From the NCBI RefSeq assembly GCF_000165425.1, contig NW_001798956.1, forward strand, positions 249,373-313,372: a stretch of DNA of 64,000 nt, in the 5' to 3' direction. The first letter of the stretch is position 1. The number at the start of each line of letters is the position of its first letter. The notes beneath the pieces were generated by a model. It worked only from the letters and a program-made list of their open reading frames with translations. It searched no databases and had not been told where the DNA came from. Positions 1 through 11,503 of the stretch are shown in pieces. Source of the stretch: Paramecium tetraurelia (Eukaryota > Ciliophora > Oligohymenophorea > Peniculida > Parameciidae). The translations under genes were made by a program, and so were the position numbers.

Positions 1-1
1 A

Positions 2-867
2 ATATTTAATATATATCAAGGTATTATGGGCATTTGTTAAAAGAAAAATGTAAAGGACAATTCTTAAAAGCACACGGGATACGAGTCAGAATAAGTTGTA
101 GTTTTGACATGCATAAAGAGCCACATCGAATATTTCGATTAAATAGATTTAGAACTCCTTAAATATCCTGATGTTTCGCTGCTATTGCGAAAACATATCA
201 AAAACTATAAATTCATAGAGGAGGGAAAGACTTGGGTAGTAGTAAAAGAAATCTAAAGTTTCTTAAATAATAAAATAACAATATTGATTAGAAATTTCAA
301 TCCTGAAACTGATGCCGCCTTGTAGTTGATATAGATTTTTAAGAAATTAGTATCTTCAACCTAAAAGTTATTGGAATCTTCTGTTAAGTTTAATGAAGCA
401 AAGGTTGAATTATTTTAATCATTCCAAAATTAATTGGTCTAAGTAAAAGAAAATGATAATTTTAGACTTCAATAGAATGCCTTATTATTGTAAATACATT
501 GATTTCAAAAAAATTACAATGGTGGAATGATGAATATTTTTAATGGAGGCAGAATCATTTAATTTAGACGTTTCTCATTAAAAAAATAGATAAAAGTAAT
601 AAAGAGATTATAGGATCCATATATGACTACATTTAATTGTTAATAGAGTGCATAAAAAATCTGGGAGATCTCGAGGGATCTCAAAATGCTTAAGAAACAG
701 ATTTTAAAGCTTAATAGGACTTTTTAGATTAATTTTACAGCTAAATGAGAGTAGGTTTGATACAGAATTCATTTATTTCAGGTAGTATTTCAAATGAAAT
801 AATTCCAGAATAAATTTAGGTTGTTTAGAATGTGAAAGCATATGCCTTAATAATTAATAAAAAATGA
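2..867 (+). CDS. Unrecognised protein, 5' end cut by window edge
   Basis: The frame is open from the first bases of the window and stops at TGA 865-867. Removing a 23-nt GTA...TAG intron (443-465) joins two long open stretches; without it the frame stops near 503. About 280 residues are visible. The first half contains a compact hydrophobic/helical part (residues such as LLKYPDVSLLLRKHIKNYKF) and the second half a likely amphipathic helical region ending in AYALIINKK. I recognise no domain. The missing N-terminus may carry one. The coding call rests on continuous frame, intron of the size usual here, and higher GC than the region downstream. Confidence 0.6.
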
Positions 868-877
868 TTACTAATTT

Positions 878-1625
878 ATGTTTATATATAAATTATAATA
901 ATTCCAGCAAGATAAAAATAATTAAGAATTTTTTGTTGGAATAACTTTTTGTAAATAATTCCTATAACTTTGTACTTATTAACTACCCTAAAGATGAAAT
1001 AAGCATGAAAACAATTTACACCAGTTTAAAGATACTATAAAACTACATTAATTATGATATCGATTTTACTTATAGGCGATTTCGAAGTAGTATCTTAAAT
1101 GGATGATATAAAGTGGAACTTCAAATTTGAAAAGTTTAATGCTAAGTACATAATTTCACTGTCATTAAAAACAATCTAAGTAATCATGCTATATCATCAG
1201 ATATATAATTATATTTCAGCTATTTTTGAATAAATTAAAATATTTATCTCCCTTTTAATCTATAATGAAATAGTATAATTAATTTGGAAATAATTGTTAA
1301 GATTATATCAAAATAGCTAATATGACATATAGTGCAGAGTTAAATTATGAATTTATTTGTTATTCAGTAGTCTTATTTTGAATATCGTAAAATATTTTTG
1401 AAAATTAGGAATACTTAAAGTGAAATGGGAAAGGTCCATTTATACAAACAATAGCATTAAATTTTCACCTAAAAAATATTAATTCAAAGATTTTGTAAAT
1501 TTATCAATTAATAGATACATCAGTCAATCTGAGTGCAATAGTTTATATTTTTTGGAATAATTTTTAAATTAATTACATTTCCCATGTGATTGTGAAGTCA
1601 AGTTATCAATAATCTTAAACTAATG
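878..1625 (+). CDS. Doubtful gene, several possible mini-introns
   Basis: Starts only 10 bp after the preceding TGA. A chain of open stretches can be joined by small introns (a 22-nt GTA...AAG near 970-990, a 29-nt GTT...CAG ending near 1364, and a 22-nt GTA...TAG near 1387-1408). This gives readable protein such as WNFKFEKFNAKYIISLSLKT and a Cys-containing C-terminal part ending at TGA about 1623-1625. One join would need an intron of about 52 nt, longer than others here, and no domain is recognised. In DNA this AT-rich, frames free of TGA arise easily, so it may be a degenerate gene or chance. Confidence 0.3.
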
Positions 1626-2351
1626 AATATAGCTTGAATGGCATTATTTGGATGTAAGTCTATAAGCTATCTATTAGATTTATTAATCGAGATATTAATT
1701 TTAGAAGTATTTGTTTAATTTTACATTATAAGTATGCCTATTAAAAGTAATCTTATAATTTTGCTTTCATAAATACTTTTTTCTCTAAATTTATATTTTA
1801 ATATATATATGAATTAAAAATTATAAATAAATAAATAATAAAATAAGTTATTGATCTTCCAATTATAAAAAATCATATCATTTAAAAAATGATTACTATT
1901 AAATTTTATTAGAATTAAGATTTGTCAGAATTAATTTCGTATTGAAAATACAATAATTCAATTATACAAATTTATAATGAATTAAAAGTGTTTATGATTA
2001 GAAAAAATAATTCTCTTATTCAGTTTAACAAGAAATTATAAAGTATCTCTAATTGAGAATATATATATATAACAATCAGCTGCTCATGAATATAATATTG
2101 ATTCCTTTATTTATATTATTGCTTATTCCATTTAAATACAATTTCCAAAATTTCTTAAAATCTTTAAAATGGGAAAGTATCTTAAAAGGGAATAATCCAG
2201 CAAATATTAATTGAATAGAATAATTGGCTGAATATATACAATTTTCAGATGGAATAATTTTACCCTCTTACTTAATGTTTTCACATTAAAAATATTAGTA
2301 TTAATATAGAAAACATTATTAAATATTAATATTATTTATTAAGCTATATAA
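1626..2351. other. AT-rich stretch, no supported gene
   Basis: Very low GC and runs of A/T. Frames free of TGA exist, but none has a start, an acceptable intron pattern or a recognisable domain. It precedes the EF-hand gene at 2352 and presumably holds its promoter. Confidence 0.5.
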
Positions 2352-3036
2352 ATGATAACTCCTTAAGAATAACTTGATATTAGTAAGATAACTTTTAAAA
2401 TTAGTCATAAAGAAGATTAAGTCATTTTTAAATTCAAAATCATAATCTACAATTAGAACTTTAGGAAAAACATTCAGAGGCTTCGAATCTTTCGATTAAA
2501 AATGTAGAATTGACAAGGATGAGTTTCTAATTGGATTAAAATAAAATGGTGTCGTATTAACTAAGTTTTAAACAGATGTAAATATGAATTCAAGCTTAGT
2601 TTCTATTGAATTATCTTGACAGAAACAGAGATGGATCTATTGATGTAGCAGAGTTTCTTTATTTAATTAGAGTAATAATAATAATCTAGTTATGTAGGGA
2701 TCACCGAATGAGTATAGATTAGAAGTTATTGTTTAAGCATTCAGAAAGTTTGATAAAGAAAATTTAGGATTTATAGTTGCAGATGATTTCAAAGGAATAT
2801 TTAATGCTAAAAATCATCCTAAAGTAACAAGAGGAGAATTGACAGAAGATCAAGCATATATAGAGTTTTTACAATATTTCAAAGAAGGAAATAAGTCAGG
2901 CCATATTTCATTGAATGTATAGCATGTTTATAATAACCTTTAGGAATGGAAGGAATACTACGCTGCAGTTAGTGCTGATATAGAATCTGATGAGAACTTT
3001 ATTGCTTTAATAAAAGAAACCTGGAGATTAAAATGA
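2352..3036 (+). CDS. Calcyphosin-like EF-hand calcium-binding protein
   Basis: Starts MITPQEQLDI and ends ETWRLK at TGA 3034-3036, about 200 residues after removal of three mini-introns (2383-2404, 2578-2599, 2672-2697). The order of parts is that of calcyphosin: an N-terminal helix, a first EF-hand-like unit with a degenerate loop, a clear calcium loop in DRNRDGSIDVAEF, the calcyphosin-type linker RGSPNEYR, then two further helical EF-hand units including the VTRGELTEDQAYIEFL stretch. Family members bind calcium and act as cytoplasmic sensors; several are ciliary. The in-frame fit of the third intron, which restores RGSPNEYR, is strong support. The partner protein is unknown. Confidence 0.8.
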
Positions 3037-3077
3037 ATGAAATTTAATAAATAAGTATCATAATTACATCATGATTC

Positions 3078-4887
3078 TCAAGACTCAGATTCATTATTTT
3101 AATAAATTTCCTCTTTTTGTTTTTAATTTTCATTCTACTATTCATTATCATTTTGATTGTTTTTATTATTTTTGTTATTATTAGCTTTTTCATCCTCATT
3201 TTATTCTTCTATTTAATTATCTTTTTCTCCTTTTTCATTTTCATTTCCATTTTACTTTTCTTATGAAATTTTCATCTCCTTTTATTCAATTTCCTATTCT
3301 GATTCTGAACTAGATTTATTTTCTAACTTTTCTAATCTTCTTAATCTTTCATGAGATCTCGATCTTGAACGAGAGGATCTAATTAATGACTAATTTAATA
3401 CTTCTTAAATGTTTTTTTAGATTTCACAACTATTTACAATATTAATGGCTTTATTAATGCAGGATTAATGTCATCTGATCCTATTTTAGTATTATTTTTA
3501 ATTGGAAATACTATCATGTGTACCCAACCATTTTAATAGTGAGATGTAACTTCATTAATTTAAAGTTTCTCAACTTCAACTATTCCATCTTCCAACCAAA
3601 TATTATCCTCAGGCAATCTTAAGATTACTTAATTTGATGAATTATGTTGTAATATCATTGGCTTATCATCAGATGAATATAGTTATATCTCTAATTCTAT
3701 TTTACTTTTGTTTTTAATATCTTATCCTTTCATATCTTTAAGAGCGATCTCAAGGTTAAAGTTCTTGTCTTTAAACAACACTGTATCTAAATCATTGACC
3801 AAAACTAATTAATATTAGAATTCATTTAAAGTATAAGATAAAGACTTTAGTAAGATGTTGTTATGAGTCATCTCTTAATGAGGAATTGATACTAATTGAA
3901 TAGGATTTTTAATTACATCTACTAACAAAATCTTCTGTTTATCCATTATCAAATTTCTATTCGACAATTCTTTGTAGATTTGTAATTTCATCTAAAATCT
4001 AAGTGATCACACTCTCCAAACTGGCATTTTTATTCTTAAAGTCTAGGAGCATTTAATTTTGTTAAACAAACATATTCAAAATCTTTAATTAAAACTCGTT
4101 CACCACTTGTGAAAAACCTAAAATATTCTAAATACATAGTCATACCTTATTCTAAATTGTTTTATTAATTTATACTATTATTATTTGTACTTGTATTTTA
4201 ATTCGCTTATTATTATTGTTATTACTATATTTAAGGTGCTTATTATTATGGTAGGGGTTGCTGTTGTAATTATTATTACTAAGGTTGTTGTTATTATTAT
4301 TGTTATTATTATTATTATTATTATTATTGTGGTATCATTTGATTTGGTCCTAATTACTATTATAATTGTGGTTGTTGTTTAAATTAAAAATCAAATGGCG
4401 GCATTTATCCCATGGGTCCTTAGGGCATAGGTCCCATCCCAGGTAATTACATAGGTCCAGGACCCATAGGTCCCATGGGACCCATTGGACCCATAGGACC
4501 CATGGGACCCATTGTACCCATCGTGCCCAAAGGACCTGGACCCATGGCTCCAGGTGGTATTTGACCTGGTCCCATAGGAGGCATTCCAAATCCCATGGGC
4601 ATTGGAGGCATATTTGGTAAACCTTATGGCATGCCATTTAAATTCATTCCACCTTGATTAGGTTGAAGAGAATTCATTTGAAGAGCTTGGTCATGCATAA
4701 ATTATTCAGGAAATGGGTATTTCTAATTTGGAGGTGGTGGCATCATAGGTTATCCAAACGGTGGAGTCCAACAAGAGTAATATGGGGGATTTGGCACTGG
4801 TAACATTCGTCCATATGGGTCTGGATTACCCATTTGTTGGAACATCTAGTATAGTCTCTATTAATCATCGTTTGGATTCATTGACAT
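3078..4887 (-). CDS. Gly-Pro-Met-rich / polyQ protein with SR-type tail
   Basis: Begins MSMNPNDDQQRLYQMFQQMG and runs about 575 residues after removal of three mini-introns (28, 25 and 23 nt). Order of parts: a Pro/Tyr/Met/Gly-rich N-terminus; a collagen-like GPM repeat; a polyQ run (15 codons, mostly TAA); a predicted coiled coil (VNEFQLKILNMFVQQNQM); an apparently folded beta-rich domain of about 160 residues with VTSHYQNGWVHMIVFPIK; then RSRSRSHERLRRLEK and a highly charged Asn/Gln/Glu-rich tail ending NNESES. Low-complexity plus SR composition suggests an RNA-related or condensate-forming protein, but no RRM or other RNA-binding motif was seen. The folded domain is not assigned. The stop is TGA read on the minus strand at 3080-3078. 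Confidence 0.75.
4285..4329 (-). repeat. PolyQ microsatellite (15 Gln codons)
   Basis: A pure run of Gln codons on the minus strand, mostly TAA with some CAA, inside the 3078-4887 gene. On the plus strand it reads as a TTA/TTG trinucleotide repeat. Confidence 0.85.
4450..4555 (-). repeat. Gly-Pro-Met tripeptide repeat
   Basis: Tandem 9-bp units encoding GPM on the minus strand, with variants such as GTM and GPGPM. It is part of the coding sequence of the 3078-4887 gene. Confidence 0.85.
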
Positions 4888-5180
4888 TTTTAATAAATAA
4901 TTATGAAATAATAGCACATCCAACTCCCTAATTTATCAAAATTACAACACCTTCCATCAAGTGATAGAAGTCCTAGAACTGTAAACACGCCTACGAGAAA
5001 GGCAAGTGAAGTGTTAGTTAAATTTAATTTCCATCTTAATCCTTCTTTGCACAAAAAAAAGTAAATAAAAAATACTCCTAATAATGAATTTTTAACAAAA
5101 AAGATAAGCAAGGTTACACGAAACATCATGGAACTTGTAAAATTTTAATCATCTATATTTTCAAGAGAAGAAGGAAGAAA

Positions 5181-6133
5181 ATGAAATGTGATTCTTTGTA
5201 AATCAAGCCTAGAATTTAAGCATGCAAAACTAACAAAGGCGGAACAATATCAGTACTAAAAAATAATGAATAATGCAGATCCTATCTACATAAAAAATAC
5301 AAGGATTAAATTTATACTGGAGCCTCAGAATTCAGTGATAAGAGTAAAGATAAATTGAGATTGCAGATGGTCAAATGGTTGATAGATAACAAAAAAGATG
5401 TTGTTTGTGCTTTGAATGAAAATAAATAAAACATTTTAGAATGGGTTTAATGTGTTGAAAAAGTAGACAGAGATGAGTTTGATATCATACTCCATGGAAT
5501 ATAGCTATACAAAGATCCCAATCTGATAAATCGTCTATTTTGGTACCATATATAACAATAATTTAGGGTATTTGATTTGAATGATGATGGATATATTGAG
5601 TTTAATGAAATTCAATATTCTATAAATTTATTTAGAGAATATGATTAATAAGATAAAATTCAGATATTTTTTGAACTTTGTGATGAAAATGATGATGGTT
5701 ATATAAATGAGGAAGATATCAAAAAATTCTTCTCTAAGAATCTTACTAACCAAGAAGAGATTAGATAAATGAAATTTTTAATGAAGGATTTCTATTAAGA
5801 ACTAAACCCTCATTATCTAAAAGGATTAAATGCAGAAGATTTATATTAGGCAACTCTTAGTGATCAAAATATAAGGGTAATTGTTGAAAAAAATACTTTG
5901 ATTTTGAAATCTAATAATAAAAAAGAAGATGATATTGGGTCAAGTCTTAATAATCTCATTTATTCTGGATAATAGTAATATTTTATAATGATATTTTTAG
6001 TGAAGGAAAATAAGGAATATTCTTCCCTTAGATTGAGGGCTTAATCGATGCTTTAATTGAGAAAGATAGAATTATGATGCAATACAAATAGATTAAATTG
6101 GATTTTGATTAGATTGAAGATAATTCTGATTGA
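5181..6133 (+). CDS. EF-hand protein with two adjacent calcium loops
   Basis: Starts MKCDSLQIKPRIQ and ends DNSD at TGA 6131-6133, about 300 residues. Two mini-introns were placed: 24 nt (GTA...TAG) just before FDLNDDGYIEF and 26 nt near 5967-5992. Two well-formed EF-hand loops are visible, DLNDDGYIEFNE and DENDDGYINEED, about 36 residues apart as in a normal EF pair. A helical N-terminal half resembles the non-calcium-binding lobe of recoverin- or calcineurin B-like sensors. A tail rich in charged residues follows. It is separated by 293 bp from the divergent minus-strand gene, so the two may share promoter DNA. Role: calcium sensor; target unknown. Confidence 0.75.
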
Positions 6134-6174
6134 TTTTATATATTTATATAAATAAATTTCAAATTTGAAAATAA

Positions 6175-6993
6175 ATGGCAGGTAAAATATAAAATGAGTC
6201 TTTAGATCAATTAGAAGAGAGAGCATAAAGAATTTTCGGAAAGTTATAATCAATACAAAATAACGTAGAGGGGGAGAAATAATAAAAATTCAAATTGATA
6301 TTGGGATATCTACAGAGTGTTGAATCTGCAATTGAAGATGTTTAATAATAGAAAAATTAAAAGTTTTTAGATATTGCAGAAAAAGTATTAATTTGTTTGA
6401 ATCAAGCTATAAAGATTAAAATCTATGTTGGATACAGAAAAAGAGGCTAGAGATCAAATCAATGAAAAAATGAAAAAAGAAATATTATCAGTTGAAAAGA
6501 ATTGTAAAACACTTTTGAATAGTTTCAGCAAAGAAAGATTGGAAACTGAGAAGAGAGTGTTTTAAAATCTTTCTTAATAAGTCGATTAATTGTCAACAGA
6601 AATTTAAAAAGAATTTCATTAAAAGTCTGAGACTTAAAATAAATTACTAGAAATCTAAAATGGTATTTATTAAATTAATATATAGATTAAATCCCATAAT
6701 TCTACTAAGAAATTGAATAAGAGATTAGAATCAGAGAAGAAATTGAAGAGAAAATAGCTCAATAATTCAATGAATAATTGGATGAATTGAAAAGAATATT
6801 TGATAGTTAATAAAAGTAAAGAGAATAAAGAGAAGAAGAAATAATTGGAATATTAAAGAAGATATACTAGAATGCTTATGAAGCTTGCAAAAGAAATAGA
6901 GCAGATAGAGAAAGAAATGAAGAATTATTAGTTAAATTAGTTGAATAAGTAGTTGAAAAAATTAAAAGAGAGATAGTCGATTCTGATTTTTGA
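6175..6993 (+). CDS. SF-assemblin / beta-giardin-like fibre protein
   Basis: About 255 residues, MAGKIQNESLDQLEERAQ to IVDSDF, almost wholly coiled coil. Two mini-introns of 22 and 23 nt were removed; both restore the heptad pattern. Features typical of SF-assemblins are the short non-helical head, the segment KRIFDSQQKQREQREEEI, and the C-terminal stretch KNRADRERNEELLVKLVEQV. These proteins form striated microtubule-associated fibres at basal bodies, and Paramecium has many of them. The gene starts 41 bp after the preceding stop on the same strand. Confidence 0.75.
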
Positions 6994-7083
6994 AATAACA
7001 TTATTAAATATAAATAATATTATTTTGAATTTAAAAATTAAAATTCTAAATCCTATTTAAGTTTGATTGTCTTATACAAATAT

Positions 7084-8187
7084 TCAAATTTAAATATGCA
7101 CGAGTATGAGAGTGATATCATCTCTTCCACTATCTTTCCGATCCCATTTTGAGTAAGTTTCTCCTAAAATCTTTTAGGCAATTAATTCCATATCTAATTG
7201 AGTTATAGGAGAATCAATATGATCTAATATCTTTTAGATGCTTTCAAAATCCATTTTATCCCAGAGCCCATCACTTGCTAATAGGATAAATCCACTATTT
7301 TATATTTTATATCTTAAGATTTCAGGCTCAGCAATTACTCCAACCGATTTGGCTGCTACATCACCAAATGACCTAGACATTGCTAAGCCTGGAACATCTT
7401 CATTTGTTAACCAAACTCTAAAAGGGCCTTGTCTTTTTCCATCAATTAAGCTCTATTCAACTCTCCCTCCCAACCTTATTATTCTTTTAAACTCAAAATT
7501 CTTATTTGGTTTATGGTCATAAGATAATGGTCTATTGTACCATAGATCTTGAAACTTATATAAAAAAACAGCCCTTGAATCTCCAAGGTTCGCACAATAT
7601 ATTCTAGATTCAATCAATAAAATAACCACAGCAGTAGAACCACTGAAATTGCATGCAATATTAGTTTTATCTACCTAAATTAAATTAATATATTACTAAA
7701 TCCTGTTCCACTTGTTGAAATGCTACCTATAATGATTTCGATAATAAATTAGGATTAGTGACATAATTTTGCAGAAGTATATTTTCAATGGCTTTTGGCA
7801 AATGTCTTGATACAAATTATGAAACTAGATGTCCATTCTGACCATGACCATCAAAAATACCAAATAAATGCCAGTTATTTTAATTACAAAGATTTTGTTT
7901 TATAGCAAGACTATCTTAATTAATTTTCAATTTCTTTTTAATATTTTGACCAGGAAGGGTCCTATAATATTTTGAATATAATACTTTGCTGCCACTTTAA
8001 CTACACATTCTTCATATTAAATTTCAGTTTAAATTCTCTTCATATGGTGTTTTTAAATTGAAGGTAATTTGTCTCCAATATTTAACATAGATTAGTTGTT
8101 AATTTTCTTTAAAGTTTATTTCTAATTAGTGTTACTAATAGAGCGAGGAATTTTAAATTGTTTTAAAATGTCTAATTTTTAATTCAT
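7084..8187 (-). CDS. PP2C-type (PPM) serine/threonine phosphatase
   Basis: Metal-dependent protein phosphatase of about 345 residues. The signature motifs occur in order: LFGIFDGHGQNGH (metal-binding Asp and Gly-His), YCANLGDSRAV, LAMSRSFGD, ILLASDGLWD and GRDDITLILVHI at the C-terminus. Two small introns were removed (23 nt before TLPGQN, and 22 nt near 7670-7691). A basic N-terminal extension of about 80 residues precedes the catalytic domain. The proposed ATG lies 17 bp downstream of the stop of DRC2 on the same strand; an internal ATG (SMLNIGDK) is a possible alternative start. The catalytic residues appear intact. Confidence 0.85.
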
Positions 8188-8204
8188 ATATTTTTATAAT
8201 ATTA

Positions 8205-9769
8205 TCATTAAAATGGTCCAACCCTTTATCCTTATAATTGCATTTATGTGCTTCTTACATTAAAGACTCCTTCGATTATTGTTTATTGAGACTCTCCTGC
8301 CACTTACCTTTCTCCTAAATCAATGTTGAAATTCTTAACAAATAATGGATTTGGATTTGATAACACATCATCATTGCAAGATAATCCATCCAAATATTAT
8401 TTGAGTAAAGATTATAATTGATTACTTTCATTTTATAACGCTTCTTTTTATTTTTAGATTGCTAAAATATCCAATAAGACCTAATATCTAAAACACATCA
8501 TATACCTTATTATATCTTTTATAGAAATTATTTAGATATGCAAATTCCTCATATTGTTCTTTTTCAATAGCCTCAAAGTCATTTTTCAAATTCTCAGGAA
8601 TCTGATCCAAATCAACAGTATCCTCATAAAAAGGCAAAACTTTTTCTCTTTCTGTTTCCAATCTTCTACATAACTCAGCAGTCTTGAGGATCTTCTCTCC
8701 TAACTCCTTATATTCAGTTAATTTTAAAACTGCATTTCTACTATTATTAACCAATTCTTTTAATAATCTTGATTGTTCCTCTCTAAATTTATTCATTTTT
8801 AATTTCAAATCCTAATAATTCTTAGCAATATTCTCCTTTTCTTTTTTTAAAGCCTAATTTCTTGCATTACATTCTTTTGTATGTTACAATATTTTATATT
8901 TAGTTAAATCTATTTTTGCTTTCTTGCTGGCAATAGATCTCACCAATCTTTCAATCTTCTTAGACATATCCTTATTTGCATCGTAATATTTAGTGTGATC
9001 CTCAGTTTTCTTTGCAGTATCAGATTAATATTTTTGATGCATTTACTCTAGATCATTATAAAATTTAGTTTGTTTATCTTCTAATTATTATTTCATTTGG
9101 CTGGTATCCTCTACATCTTTATTTTTAGTTTCTTCTCTATTAGTTTGATGCTAATTTTTGGCTTATTCTGCTTTTCTTTTCTCTTCTTCTTCCACTGTCT
9201 TAATCATATCCTCCAACTCTTTAACTTATTGTTTATGTGTTTTCGTCATATCATCAAATTCGATTTAGAATTCTTCCTAAAGTATTTTGATATCTCTTTC
9301 GAACTCTTCCAACAGTGCTCTGTTTCTACTCTCCTATAAAAGATGAAAGTTTTCAAGATGTATAAGATGATTTCTTAAAGCAATTTAATATTGATCTTCA
9401 GCTTCATCCAAATTCTTGTCTAACATCTGAATGAATGCTTCTTTAGAATCCAATTCTCTTTTATTATTTTGTGAATATAATTCTATGTCCAGTTTCAATT
9501 ATTCAGTCTTAACTGCTCTCATAGTTCTTCTCCAATAAGCCATAAGCTTTTTTGTATTGAAATTGACTATCTTTTATTCTTCTCTAATTTTACTTCGCAG
9601 TTACTCTTTTTTAAACTATGTCTAATGCTTAAATTACTTATGCCTATTTTTGGCTTTCCTCAAATTCTTGTTGCGATTTAGTAATTTATCTGATTTTAAT
9701 ATTTCTTTTTTGCTCTGTCCCTCCAGCTTTAGTTGTTCTCCCTTTAAGTGTTTTTCCTAATAAAGCCAT
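8205..9769 (-). CDS. DRC2: Dynein regulatory complex subunit 2 (CCDC65/FAP250)
   Basis: Coiled-coil protein of the nexin-dynein regulatory complex of the ciliary axoneme, which limits dynein-driven sliding and forms the link between doublets. Recognised from a chain of family features: KKLMAYWRRTMRAVKTEQL near the N-terminus, KILKTAELCRRLETEREKVL, FAYLNNFYKRYNKV, and the C-terminal LLKQYLDGLSCNDDVLSNPN, followed by an IIEGVFNV motif that matches the family C-terminus. About 500 residues, the usual length. The start MALLGKTLKG was chosen because a 22-nt GTAATT...TAG intron then connects exactly to the conserved region. The gene lies 41 bp downstream of the kinase stop and 17 bp upstream of the PP2C start, all on the minus strand. 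Confidence 0.85.
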
Positions 9770-9810
9770 TTATTAATAAATAAAGAAAATTAGATAACAA
9801 ATAAACAAAC

Positions 9811-11440
9811 TCATTTTTTTGGAACAGAAGTTCCTTTATAAAAAGTTTTATAATAGGTCTCTTCTTAGTCAACTGAAGACTATCTAGAAGATTATCTATC
9901 TTGATTCCTCGATTTTCTAGGAAATCTGCCATAATATTCAGATAATATATAATTTCTGTTGGCTGGAGTCTTTAACTTTAAAACTTTGACATCATTTTGT
10001 GGCTATAATAGAGATCCATCTAGGAGAGTATTCTTTTATAAATCTAAATGAATCTTCCTGGGAATATCAATCGATTGATTTAAAATAGTTGGAGATGGCT
10101 ACAAGATAGTGTGTTAAGTATTAACAGAATTGTTCAATCTTGGTTTGGTATCTATTGGAGAGTCATCTGCCTACTAAGTATGATTACGTCGATCTATTTG
10201 GATAAGATAAAGTTTTTACTTTTTATTTATATTAGTGGCAAAGGATTTTGAGGTTTACTTGATTTTCTGTCGGTTTAAGTTGTTTATCTAATGGAATTGC
10301 GTTACGGTTCGAATAATTCAGAACTTATATCTAAATTTTAATAGCAATAAAAACCTGCAATAGACTTATTGCCGGCAATCAGGTATCTTTTGAGTAGAAG
10401 ATAATATGTTGTTGTCACATGATTATGTCTGTTCGTTTCAATACATTTCTCAGCATATTCTATTGAGATTCCAAAATTAACTAATTGTTTTATAATTTCT
10501 GGATCAATCGGGATCTTATGAAAACCAATAACCAGTCCAGTTGGTATCTTTTAGTTGTCTTTAATAAACTTGATAAAATAAAGATTATACAAACATTAAA
10601 CCAACTATGTTTTCTAATTTCCTGAATTGTATATCTTTTTTATGGATCTGTATTTAATATATTTTTAATCAGCTCTTTTGCTTCATTTGTAATGAACTTT
10701 GGAAACTTTAAATCCCCAGCTATTATTTTCTTATACAATTAATTTGTGTTTGGATCTTCAAATGGTAGATATCCTGCCAGCATTGCAAAAAGAATTATTC
10801 CAGAACTCCAAATATCTACTTAAAGTCCTTAATATCTTTTTCCAGCTATCATTTCTGGAGCAGCATAACAAGGGGATCCGCAAGCTGTTTTCAACAAATC
10901 ATCAGTTTTATAAAAATTTGACAATCCAAAATCAATAATCTTAAGTTTTCCTCTACTATCAAGAATCAGATTTTCAGGTTTCAAATCTCTATGGACTACA
11001 TGCAATTTGTGCAAATACTCTATTCCAGATAGTATTTAACTGTAAAATCGAATAGCCTCAACATCTTTTATTCTTTAATTTTATACGATATATTCAAAAA
11101 GTTCCCCACCATTAACGTATTCCATCACTAAAAATAATTACTTAGGTGTTTCTATTATCTGATAAGCACCCAAAAATACTTCATATAATTGTACTAGGTT
11201 AGGATGACGAACTTATTTCAAAATTTGGATCTCTCTTGTTACTCTCTCTACGTCAGATGCATCAACAATCTTTGACTTCTCTAAAATTTTGATGGCTACT
11301 TTTTCTCCTGTTAATATGTGAGTTGCTAATTTAACTTTTCCAAATGTACCCTCACCCAAGGTTTTTCCTTGTTTATGTATTTATTACTTACCAAATATAT
11401 ATTATCCAATAGATTTATTCTTAGTTACATCATTTGTCAT
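9811..11440 (-). CDS. SNF1/AMPK-type protein kinase
   Basis: Starts [16 protein letters not shown], with a 24-nt intron, then the Gly loop [12 protein letters not shown], the lysine in VAIKILEK, catalytic [14 protein letters not shown] in [10 protein letters not shown], and an activation loop [16 protein letters not shown] with the threonine phosphorylated by LKB1-type kinases in the family. A UBA-like segment ([18 protein letters not shown]) follows the kinase domain, as in AMPK-related kinases. The C-terminal part is Ser/Gln/Asn-rich and ends GTSVPKK at TGA 9813-9811. All catalytic residues are present. In other eukaryotes this family senses energy status; whether this member has beta and gamma partners cannot be told here. 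Confidence 0.85.
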
Positions 11441-11503
11441 TTTTATAATTCTTATTTATATAATTATAACTCAAATTTTCACCTATTTCTAAAAATAAAA
11501 ATT
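11441..11503. promoter_or_regulatory. 63-bp divergent intergenic region
   Basis: Separates the ATG of the SNF1-type kinase (minus) from the ATG of condensin CAP-D2 (plus). Any promoters for both genes must lie in this AT-rich 63 bp or extend into coding sequence. No specific motif is recognised. Confidence 0.6.

Noticed and set aside
4185..4637. Hydrophobic Ile/Val-rich plus-strand frame and Trp/Leu-rich minus frame
   Set aside because: Both are shadows of the polyQ and Gly-Pro-Met coding repeats of the minus-strand gene at 3078-4887.
9744..9932. Minus-strand frame beginning [14 protein letters not shown], which looked like the N-terminus of DRC2
   Set aside because: It overlaps the C-terminal coding sequence of the SNF1-type kinase in another frame, and joining it to DRC2 would need a 50-nt intron. 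The start at 9769 joins to DRC2 through a normal 22-nt intron.
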